Part shown: piece by piece, positions 11,062 through 18,558 of the stretch | Numbering within the stretch: the first letter of the stretch is position 1 | Layout: each line of letters starts with the position of its first letter | Source: Serratia ficaria | GTDB lineage: Bacteria > Pseudomonadota > Gammaproteobacteria > Enterobacterales > Enterobacteriaceae | Length of the DNA: 64,000 bases | Assembly: GCF_900187015.1 (NCBI RefSeq) | Contig: NZ_LT906479.1 | Coordinates: forward strand, 310,001 to 374,000 | Direction: 5' to 3' | Notes under the pieces: generated by a model | The model's input: only the letters and a program-made list of their open reading frames with translations | Database searches by the model: none | What the model was told of the DNA's origin: nothing | Translations under genes and position numbers: made by a program

Positions 11062-14000
11062 TTAGCCGGCCAGCAGCGCCGCCACGTCCCGCGCATTTTT
11101 ACAGGGCAGCAGCGCCGTGGTCGCCAGCCGGGTGCCAAAGGCGTCGTTCAGGCGGGCCGCCACTTCTTTGATGTGCGGCAGTTTCAATCCCATCGTCATA
11201 AAGGCGGTCTCCTCGCCCCATTCCGGCCGCGGCGCCACGCCGATGGCCTGCCAGTAAATTCTCAGGATCTCGCCGCTGCGTGCGGTTGGCGCGCCCGGCG
11301 GCGCAGCGCAGGCATTCAGCGCCGGAGCGGCCTGCTGGCTCACCAACGCGGCGCGGATGCGCTGGCGATCCGTTTTGCCGTTGCCGGAAAGCGGCAGCGT
11401 TGCGGCGTGAATAAAGCGCGTCGGAATGTGGGTGCAGGGCAGGTAGCCGGTCGCGAAGGCGCGGAGATCCGACAGGGCCAACGGTCTGCCGTCGCGCGTC
11501 AGATACATCGCCCCCAGGGTCGCCTCGGCATTTTCGCCGCTCGGATAGTCCACCACCACCATATCCCGTATCGCCTCATGGCCGCGCAGCACCTGCTCGA
11601 TTTCCGGCAGGGAGACGCGCACGCCGCGGATCTTCACATAGCCGTTCACCCGGGTGGCGAACATGATGTTGCCGTCAGGGCGATAATATCCGCGGTCGCC
11701 GGTGCGGAAGGCGCGCAGCGGCCGCCCGTCGGGGGCTGCGAGGGTGACGAAGTCATGCTGCTTCAGCGCCCCCTGCTCCAGATAACCCAGCGCCAGATTG
11801 ACCCCAGCGGTGTGAATGCGGCCCACCACGCCGGTTGGGCAGTGGGCGCCGTCATCGTGGCAGATGAAGTATTGGTTGGCCGGCAGCGGCTGGCCGTAAG
11901 GCACGCTGCCGGTCTCCTGCGGCGCGATCGGGTGCCAGATGCTCCAGACCGTGGTTTCGGTCGGGCCGCCCAGCGAGAACAGCGCGATGTCCGGGCGCAG
12001 AGTGCGCAACAGCTGCACCGTCGCCGGCTTGATGTAATCGCCGCCCTGCGCCACCAGACGCAGCGACTGCAGGCTGGCCGCCGTTTTGCAGGTGAGCAGC
12101 ATTTCCAGAATGGCGGGCACCGAGCACCACAGGCTGACCCGATGCCGCTCCACCAGTTGGTTCCAGCTGATGGCGTCCTTCTCCTGATGCGCCGCCGGCA
12201 GCACCAGCGTCGCGCCGGCGCTGAGCGAGCCGAACAGATCGAACATCGACATATCGTGGTGCGGCGGCGTCACCGAGATAAACACGTCGTCGGCGCTCAC
12301 CGCCCAACGCTGCAGCGTTTGGCCGAGCACGTTGGCGGTGGCCCGGTTGTTGAGCACCACGCATTTCGGTTTGCCGGTGGTGCCGGAGGTATACAGATAA
12401 TAGCTCGCGGCGGTGTCGGCGCTGCGCGCCGCCAGCGTCTGGTTGTCCGGCAGCGCCGGCGCGCTATCGGCGGGCGTCAGCAACGCCGCCGGCGTGATCC
12501 CATGCGGCGTGTCCAGATCGCCCTGATGCACCACCAGGTCCGGCCGGCAGTTATCCAGCAGGTAGGCGGTGCGTTCCGGCGGTGAATTGATGTCGATCGG
12601 CACCCAGATAATGCCCGATAGCGCACAGGCGAGGCTGAAGGTCACCTGTTCCGGGCTGCGCGGCAAATACAGCGCCACCACGCTGCCCGCTTGCAGGCCG
12701 CGCCGCTGCAGATTGGCCATCAGGGTGGCGACTCGCTGGCCCAGCTCGCCGTAAGTCAGCCGCTGTTGGTCGCAGATCAACGCGGTATGCGCCGCCTGCT
12801 CGCCAAACAGCCGCTCGGCCAGCCGCTGCAGATAAGGATAGGGAACGTGGTCCGTCTCTTCGCCATTGTGCCGGTAATGCCCGAGGTCGATAAAACGCGC
12901 CGGCGCGATCTCCAGCTCGCCATCCTGGCAGGCTTGCGTCACGCGGCGCTGCAATGCCTTCAGCATCGCCTGCACCTGCTCGCCGTCCAGCGCCTGTTCG
13001 GCGTAGTCGACGCACAGCTGCAGGTTTTTCTCGCTGTCCATCGTCAGACGAATATCGATCGCCACCTGCGGCGTCTGGGTCAGCCCGTCATGGTAACGCA
13101 CCGGCGCGTCGGCCGGCAGCGTTTCCCAGCTCAGGCAGTTGGTGAGGATCACCGGCAGCGCCGGGCCGCCCTGGCTGCGGTTCAACAGCTGCCGCGCCAG
13201 ATCCACGCCGGAAAATGTCAGATGGTCGAGCGCGCCGAGCACGTCGTCCTGCAGCGTTTGGGCGCGATGAACAAAGTTTTCTCCGTGGCGGGAGTAGCGC
13301 ACGGCGACGAAGCTGGATGCGTTGCCTAATTCCCCTGCGGTGGCGGGGAAGGCCACCGGCACGCCAACGCACAGTTCACCGTCGGTGGTCCAGTGCGCCA
13401 GCGTATCGAGGATCAGCGCCGAGAGCGTGCTGTTGCGCAGCAGCGCATGGGCGGAACCCAGGCGGCCAAGCTGTTTCAGCGTTTCGCGCGGCAGCGTCAG
13501 GCTTGCCCGGCGATAGCGCGAGGCTTTCAGGCCGGCGAGCGGGTTTAGCCAGGGCAGCGTCGACGGCGTGGTGACGCCTTGCAGCTTGCGTTGCCAATAG
13601 GCGGCGTCGGCCTGGCGTTGCTCCGCGCTCGCCGCCGGCGCCGGGTTGGCGGGGGCTATCGGAGCCAGGGGCCGTTGATCGAACAGGCGGGCGATCACGG
13701 TGGCGATCCCCTGGCCATCGAGGATCAACGCATCGAAGCTGGTGAAGATCAGGCTGTCGTACGGCGATCCTGTCGGATCCTGCCGCTCTGGCAGCAGGAC
13801 AACGGCGATGCGCCATAGCGGCTGCGTCGGATCGTGGCGCTGGTGGGAATAGCCTTCCCGCAGCTGGTCCGCCTGCCGTTGCGCCGCCTCGTGGCCCAGC
13901 GCGCGCAGATCGTGCCGATCCAGATTGACGACCGCCTGCGGCCGTACATGCTGGGTGTGGCGCAGGGGATCGATGCAGGTGCGCAGTGCGGCGTAGTGTT

Positions 14001-14154
14001 GCACCAGCGCCTTCAGCCGCGCCTCGAGCCGCGGCAGATCCAATCGGTAGCCGCAGTATTCGCGGAAATCGTGCATCGCCACGCCGCCGAGCGGCCATCG
14101 ATCGCCGCGGCCCAGAAGGTACGCCTGCTGCAGCGGTGTTAATGGTGTCTCCAT
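11062..14154 (-). CDS. NRPS protein, Cy-A with degenerate C-terminal carrier domain (VibF part)
   Basis: In this 1030 aa protein residues ~1-430 form a heterocyclisation (Cy) domain whose motif reads DALILDGQG, so the last Ser of DxxxxDxxS is Gly. Residues ~450-930 form an adenylation domain with YLYTSGTTGKPK, GGPTETT and the A10 region NGKTDR. Residues ~955-1030 look like a carrier domain, but the usual GGHS is replaced by GLKL (Leu992 where Ser is expected), so it cannot carry phosphopantetheine. It corresponds to the Cy2-A part of vibriobactin synthetase VibF, which activates threonine and helps build a methyl-oxazoline. My by-eye specificity code is DMFCAGLVWK. It is second in a minus-strand operon after the Cy protein. 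Confidence 0.85.
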   Translation of the reverse strand: METPLTPLQQAYLLGRGDRWPLGGVAMHDFREYCGYRLDLPRLEARLKALVQHYAALRTCIDPLRHTQHVRPQAVVNLDRHDLRALGHEAAQRQADQLREGYSHQRHDPTQPLWRIAVVLLPERQDPTGSPYDSLIFTSFDALILDGQGIATVIARLFDQRPLAPIAPANPAPAASAEQRQADAAYWQRKLQGVTTPSTLPWLNPLAGLKASRYRRASLTLPRETLKQLGRLGSAHALLRNSTLSALILDTLAHWTTDGELCVGVPVAFPATAGELGNASSFVAVRYSRHGENFVHRAQTLQDDVLGALDHLTFSGVDLARQLLNRSQGGPALPVILTNCLSWETLPADAPVRYHDGLTQTPQVAIDIRLTMDSEKNLQLCVDYAEQALDGEQVQAMLKALQRRVTQACQDGELEIAPARFIDLGHYRHNGEETDHVPYPYLQRLAERLFGEQAAHTALICDQQRLTYGELGQRVATLMANLQRRGLQAGSVVALYLPRSPEQVTFSLACALSGIIWVPIDINSPPERTAYLLDNCRPDLVVHQGDLDTPHGITPAALLTPADSAPALPDNQTLAARSADTAASYYLYTSGTTGKPKCVVLNNRATANVLGQTLQRWAVSADDVFISVTPPHHDMSMFDLFGSLSAGATLVLPAAHQEKDAISWNQLVERHRVSLWCSVPAILEMLLTCKTAASLQSLRLVAQGGDYIKPATVQLLRTLRPDIALFSLGGPTETTVWSIWHPIAPQETGSVPYGQPLPANQYFICHDDGAHCPTGVVGRIHTAGVNLALGYLEQGALKQHDFVTLAAPDGRPLRAFRTGDRGYYRPDGNIMFATRVNGYVKIRGVRVSLPEIEQVLRGHEAIRDMVVVDYPSGENAEATLGAMYLTRDGRPLALSDLRAFATGYLPCTHIPTRFIHAATLPLSGNGKTDRQRIRAALVSQQAAPALNACAAPPGAPTARSGEILRIYWQAIGVAPRPEWGEETAFMTMGLKLPHIKEVAARLNDAFGTRLATTALLPCKNARDVAALLAG

Positions 14155-14226
14155 GGTGCTTCCCTATAGTCGCTAACCGATAAAACAGGGCCGGATGCGC
14201 GACGAAGCCGCGCCCGGGAATCGACG

Positions 14227-15837
14227 TCAAGCCTGGGGCGCCAGCGCCTTCAGCAGCGTCCGCGCGCCTTCCGCCGCGCCGGGGGCGCGTTCGCAGATCA
14301 GCGCGGCGAGGGTGGCCGGCGTGCAATGGTTCGCCACATCCTGCGGCGTTAACGCCGTCGCCAGGTATTTGTTGAGCACGCCCAGCACGGCGTTCAAGCC
14401 GGCATCCGGCAGCTGCAGCCGGCGAATATCGTCGTCGTCGCTCAGCGCGGCGCCGGGAGCCGCCCGCGCCAGCAGCCGGTGCAACAGCTGGCGAACCGGC
14501 GCCTGTTGCGCCAGCGCGTCGGGCACGCAGCGCGCCAGCAGCTGCGACAGCGGCTGGCCAAAGGTGTCGCTTTGCCGGGCGGCCTGACGCAGCAAGGCCT
14601 GATAGCAGGCCAGCAGGCGCGGCAGCACCGGTTCCGGGAAAGCGTCCAGCCGCACGTCCCAGTTGATCAGAATACCGTCGTCGTTGTGGGCGACCTGGGC
14701 GTCCAGCGCCACCTGCGGCCCCTGCGAGATGACCCAGCCGAGCGGGCCGAAGGTGCGGGTGACCTGCTCGGAAAACAGCGTCTTGCCCCGGATGCCGAAG
14801 CCGGCGGTGAACACCACCGGTGAAGGCTGCAGGTTGCCGTGCAGCCGCGACAGGTCGCGCATCACGCTGACGCCGGAGTAATCCGCATGCTCAATCAACT
14901 CCGCCAACTGCGCCATCAGGCGGTGGCAGAAGGCGTGCAGGCTTTCCGCATGATCAAGCTCGACGCCCAGCAGCACCAGATTCGAGAAGTCGCCGACTAT
15001 GTCGTCGGCGCCCTTTAAGTCAGGATCGCGGTGGAACAGCGGCACGTTGAGCCGGAATCGCGTCATACGCCAGCCGTAGCCGACGGTCAGGGCGAACAGC
15101 GCCAAAAACAGCGTCGACAGGGTGACGTGCTGCCGTTGGGCGGCGGCGGCCAGCGCCTGGCTTTCTCCGGCGTTCAGCTGCAGGGCCAGGCGGTCGCTGC
15201 GGCAGGCGTCCGGCGTGCGCAGCAGGTGCGGTGCGGGCGGCAATTGCGCCAGGCGCTCGCGCCACCAGCGTTGGGCGCGGGCGCGTCGTTCGGGCAGCCC
15301 TGGCTCGGCGGCGCGCTGCGCCAGATAATCGAAATAGGCCACCGGCCGGTCCGGGGCCGGGGCGGCCGGGCATCGGTGATAAAACGCCGCCAGATCTTCC
15401 AGTAGCCGGCGAAAGCTCATGGCGTCGCCGGCGATCATATCCAGATCCACATGCAGGCGGCCGCGGTTGCCCGGCAGCAGGGTCAGGCTGATGTCGCAGG
15501 GCACCCCCTGTTCGAGCGGCAATCGCTGGGTGCTTTTCGCCAGGCGTTTGGCGGCCAGGGCGCGTTCGAGCTCCGCGGCATCGGCATGGCGCCAGTCGTC
15601 CAGATGCAGGCGGTGGAGGGGGCCGGGGGCGGCGATGGTTTGCATTCCGTCCCCGGTGAGGCGCAGACGCAGCATCGGATGATGCAGATACAGGGCCGCG
15701 ACGGCCCGGCTAAGACGTTCGGCGTCCAGGTCGCCGGCATCGAACTCCGCATACAGGTGGGCGGACATGCCCCCCAGCGGCGCGGCGGATTGTCGGCCGA
15801 CCCAGTAGGCGGCCTGCATGGTGGTCAAGGCTTGCAT
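14227..15837 (-). CDS. NRPS protein, single heterocyclisation (Cy) domain with degenerate carrier-like tail (VibF part)
   Basis: The start ATG at 15837 gives 536 aa beginning MQALTTMQAAYWVGR, the usual beginning of a Cy domain; a TTG at 15885 would add 16 residues. The Cy motif DxxxxDxxS is intact as DMIAGDAMS near residue 160. The last ~80 residues have carrier-domain spacing (LPDAGLNAV...TPATLAALI), but the attachment Ser is Gly480. I infer that this supplies the Cy1 activity of VibF, forming the oxazoline from DHB-threonine together with the downstream Cy-A protein. The two genes are 72 bp apart and share a Fur-box promoter divergent from the TonB receptor. Confidence 0.82.
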   Translation of the reverse strand: MQALTTMQAAYWVGRQSAAPLGGMSAHLYAEFDAGDLDAERLSRAVAALYLHHPMLRLRLTGDGMQTIAAPGPLHRLHLDDWRHADAAELERALAAKRLAKSTQRLPLEQGVPCDISLTLLPGNRGRLHVDLDMIAGDAMSFRRLLEDLAAFYHRCPAAPAPDRPVAYFDYLAQRAAEPGLPERRARAQRWWRERLAQLPPAPHLLRTPDACRSDRLALQLNAGESQALAAAAQRQHVTLSTLFLALFALTVGYGWRMTRFRLNVPLFHRDPDLKGADDIVGDFSNLVLLGVELDHAESLHAFCHRLMAQLAELIEHADYSGVSVMRDLSRLHGNLQPSPVVFTAGFGIRGKTLFSEQVTRTFGPLGWVISQGPQVALDAQVAHNDDGILINWDVRLDAFPEPVLPRLLACYQALLRQAARQSDTFGQPLSQLLARCVPDALAQQAPVRQLLHRLLARAAPGAALSDDDDIRRLQLPDAGLNAVLGVLNKYLATALTPQDVANHCTPATLAALICERAPGAAEGARTLLKALAPQA

Positions 15838-15890
15838 CAGGTATCCATTTTGCTTCAGCGAACGAGACAGCAAGAATATATCCAAATGTT

Positions 15891-15915
15891 AATAAGAATG
15901 AAAATTATTATTATT
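15891..15915 (-). promoter_or_regulatory. Fur-box-like sequence before the Cy/Cy-A operon
   Basis: AATAAGAATGAAAATTATTATT and flanking AT repeats resemble overlapping 6-mer Fur half-sites (GATAAT/ATTATT). It lies 55-80 bp upstream of the minus-strand start at 15837, as expected for a repressed promoter. Confidence 0.6.
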
Positions 15916-16108
15916 TGATCGGATCGGCAGGGAAGTGCTATCAGTAAGGCGCCTGGAAAAAAAATGCGGCCGGTTAACGGCATGGTGAAACTATTTATTT
16001 ATATTATTCTTAGCATTGCAATAATTCATTGTTGTTTTATCGCCAGCCTTTCTTGCCGGTTCGTCGGGTTTTTTGTCGCGCCTTGTGCGCCATCGCACAG
16101 CTCTTTAT

Positions 16109-16155
16109 TGATAATGATTTGCATTAGAAAATGCAAAATATTATCATTCTTAACA
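16109..16155 (+). promoter_or_regulatory. Tandem Fur boxes before the TonB receptor
   Basis: TGATAATGATTTGCATTAG is followed 10 nt later by ATATTATCATTCTTAAC. Both match the Fur 19-mer at most positions, and together they suggest a double Fur site. They lie ~220 bp upstream of the receptor start at 16376. Confidence 0.7.
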
Positions 16156-16375
16156 TTATTTTACGTTTCCATACAAAAATCTGCCGGCAGCGCGCCGGGG
16201 GACTGGCCGTGGCTGGGGTGAACCCGTTCGGCCGGGAAGGGGAGTTGTTCTGCTGCAGGGATAAGCGACACAAAGGCCAGGAAGGCCGCGAGTGCCATTG
16301 TCTGTGTGAGTGTCGGCGTTTACCTATGTAAAAAATCAAATTTTATGCACCTCTGGGATGAAGGAGAAGACCTCT

Positions 16376-18469
16376 ATGAGCAAGCATTCAGCGGCTCAAC
16401 GGCATGAAATCGTAGGCGACAGGGAAAAGACGGGCTTGAAAACCATGGGGGCGTTCTCCTCATTATTTTTCGGCCTTTGCACACTGTCGATCGGCAACCT
16501 CAGCGCAGCGGAAACCCGCAGCAACGAAACGGCCCAGGATGCGGAAACGCTGCTGGTGACCGGCGAGAAGATTAAACGCTCCATTTTCGATACCGGCTCC
16601 AGCGTGCAGGTATTCGACAGCAACCGCATCGCTTCCATGCCCGGCGCGCTGCAGGTTCCCGACCTGTTGCGCATGACCCCCAACGTGGTGGATCTGGGCA
16701 TCGGCAACGATCTGCCCACCGTGCGCGGCATCGACGGCTCCGGCCCGAATACCGGCGCCAATGCGTTCCTCAGCGGCACCCGCCCGCGCCTCAACCTGTC
16801 GCTGGACGGCCGTTCGCTGACCTACAACGAACAGGCGTTCGGCCCGCAGTCGCTGTGGGATCTGGATCGCGTCGAAGTATTCCTGGGGCCGCAAAGCTAT
16901 ATTCAGGGGCGCAACGCCATTGCCGGCGCGATCGTGATGGCCAGTAAGGATCCGACCTTCGAGTGGGAAAGCGCCTTCAAGGGCGGCGCGGGCAACCAGC
17001 ACTCTTCGCAGCTGTCCGCCATGGCCTCCGGCCCGCTGGTGGAAGATCAGCTGGCGTTTCGCGTCAGCGTCGATCGCCAGCGCCGCCGCAGCGAGGCCGA
17101 TCTGCCCGCCTATGCGCCGGTCGGCGATCCGCGTGAGGTTGAAGCCACCACCGCCCGCGCCAAGCTGCTGTTCAACCCGGCCGGCCTGCGAGACCTGACC
17201 ACCAAGCTGACCTTCAACCACTTCGGCAGCACCTCACCGCAAAACGAAAGCCTCAACCCGCAGCCGCACCCGACCAACCCGCGTTACGACTCGCGCCGCG
17301 CGGTGTTCAAAAGCAACATGAACAGCAGCATCTGGGATCTGGCCTGGGAGGCATCCGAGGCGGTAACGCTGGAAAACCGCCTGATTTATACCGATTTCAA
17401 TATCAACCGCCCTACCGCCTACAACATTCAGTACGCCGAAATCGACGGTAAAGAGGTGCACGTGGAGCCGCTGGTGCGCTTTGGCGCGGCGGACAGCCGC
17501 CTGCATGGCCTGGCCGGGCTGCGCTACTTCCACGCCAAGCAGGACGAGTTCGTCAACATTTTCGGCGGCGCCGCCTTCAAGGACAAAACCGACACCCATT
17601 CGGCCTTTGCCGAGCTGACCTACGCCCTCACGCCGCAGGTGGACATCACCGCCGCCAGCCGTCTGGAGCGGGAACACCGCCAGCGCAACGGCGGCAGCAA
17701 TGCGGTGCGCATCGACTTCGACGAAACCTACACCGTGTTCCTGCCGAAGCTGGACGTGGCCTGGAAACCGACGGACGCCCAGACCTACGGCGCCAAGGTG
17801 GCGCGCGGCTATAACGCCGGCGGCGGCGGTATCACCATCGGCACGCCGGTGGTCAGCTACACCTATGGTTCCGAATATGTCTGGAACTATGAGCTGTACA
17901 GCCGTCATCACCTGAAGGACGCCAACGTTGTGCTGACCAGCAACGTTTTCTACAACGACTACAAGGACATGCAGCTGCCTTACTCGCTGGGTGAAAACTC
18001 CAGCGTGATCCGCAACGCCGACAAGGTGGAGACCTACGGCGCGGAAATTGGCGCCACCTGGCAGCCGCGCTGGGACTTCGAACTGTTCGGCAACCTCGGC
18101 CTGCTGAAAACCGACATCAAGAAGTTCTCGGGCAGCGGCGTGGAGGGGCACGAACTGGCGCGCGCGCCGGCCTATACCGCCAACGTGGGCGCCAAATACC
18201 AGCTGTTCAGTGGGCTGGAGCTGAGCGGCAACGTGGCGTTCTCCGATTCCTACTACTCGCAGTACGACAACGATTCGCGCGGGCGCATCGGCTCCTATTG
18301 GTCGGCGAACGCCCAGCTGGCGTACACCTTCGCCTACGGCCGCGCCACCCTGTTCGCCAAGAACCTGTTCGATGCCGATCGCCGCGAGATGGTCAGAGGC
18401 AACGATATCTACACGGCGACTGTCCAGCCTTCGCGTTTGATCGGCGCGGCGGTTGAGCTGAACTTCTAA
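16376..18469 (+). CDS. TonB-dependent siderophore receptor, ViuA-like position
   Basis: From ATG 16376, with AAGGAG 9 nt upstream, the protein has 697 aa. A long signal peptide ends near SAAETRS, and a TonB box ETLLVTG lies near residue 50. A plug domain (PDLLRMTPNVVDLGIGNDLPTVRG...) comes next, then a 22-strand barrel closing with C-terminal phenylalanine (AAVELNF). It should import a ferric siderophore through the outer membrane. Its place between the two VibF-like transcription units makes it the best candidate for the serratiochelin receptor, as ViuA is for vibriobactin. The longer in-frame start at 16310 lacks a ribosome site. Confidence 0.88.
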   Translation: MSKHSAAQRHEIVGDREKTGLKTMGAFSSLFFGLCTLSIGNLSAAETRSNETAQDAETLLVTGEKIKRSIFDTGSSVQVFDSNRIASMPGALQVPDLLRMTPNVVDLGIGNDLPTVRGIDGSGPNTGANAFLSGTRPRLNLSLDGRSLTYNEQAFGPQSLWDLDRVEVFLGPQSYIQGRNAIAGAIVMASKDPTFEWESAFKGGAGNQHSSQLSAMASGPLVEDQLAFRVSVDRQRRRSEADLPAYAPVGDPREVEATTARAKLLFNPAGLRDLTTKLTFNHFGSTSPQNESLNPQPHPTNPRYDSRRAVFKSNMNSSIWDLAWEASEAVTLENRLIYTDFNINRPTAYNIQYAEIDGKEVHVEPLVRFGAADSRLHGLAGLRYFHAKQDEFVNIFGGAAFKDKTDTHSAFAELTYALTPQVDITAASRLEREHRQRNGGSNAVRIDFDETYTVFLPKLDVAWKPTDAQTYGAKVARGYNAGGGGITIGTPVVSYTYGSEYVWNYELYSRHHLKDANVVLTSNVFYNDYKDMQLPYSLGENSSVIRNADKVETYGAEIGATWQPRWDFELFGNLGLLKTDIKKFSGSGVEGHELARAPAYTANVGAKYQLFSGLELSGNVAFSDSYYSQYDNDSRGRIGSYWSANAQLAYTFAYGRATLFAKNLFDADRREMVRGNDIYTATVQPSRLIGAAVELNF

Positions 18470-18483
18470 GGCTATTGCCACGT

Positions 18484-18507
18484 TGGGGGGCCCGGCCCCC
18501 CTTTTTA
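18484..18507 (+). terminator. Terminator after the TonB receptor
   Basis: A GGGGGG...CCCCCC stem followed by CTTTTT lies 15 nt after the receptor stop. The next gene starts 52 nt later without an obvious new Fur box, so it may be reached by readthrough, giving lower expression than the receptor. Confidence 0.65.
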
Positions 18508-18558
18508 TGGCGTGATTTCCCTGCAACCCCGGCGCGCCGGGCAAAAGGAGATACAGCA

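Larger units (their letters stand above)
15838..16375. other. Divergent iron-regulated promoter region, no gene seen
   Basis: The 538 bp between the Cy gene and the TonB receptor gene hold two clusters of Fur-box-like sequence. A possible frame at 15964-16221 is rich in codons from AT-rich control DNA and shows no family signature. The receptor leader downstream of the second cluster is ~220 nt long, leaving room for post-transcriptional control. Confidence 0.5.

Noticed and set aside
15964..16221. Possible 85 aa protein in the divergent siderophore promoter
   Set aside because: It overlaps Fur boxes and has no family signature or convincing ribosome site.
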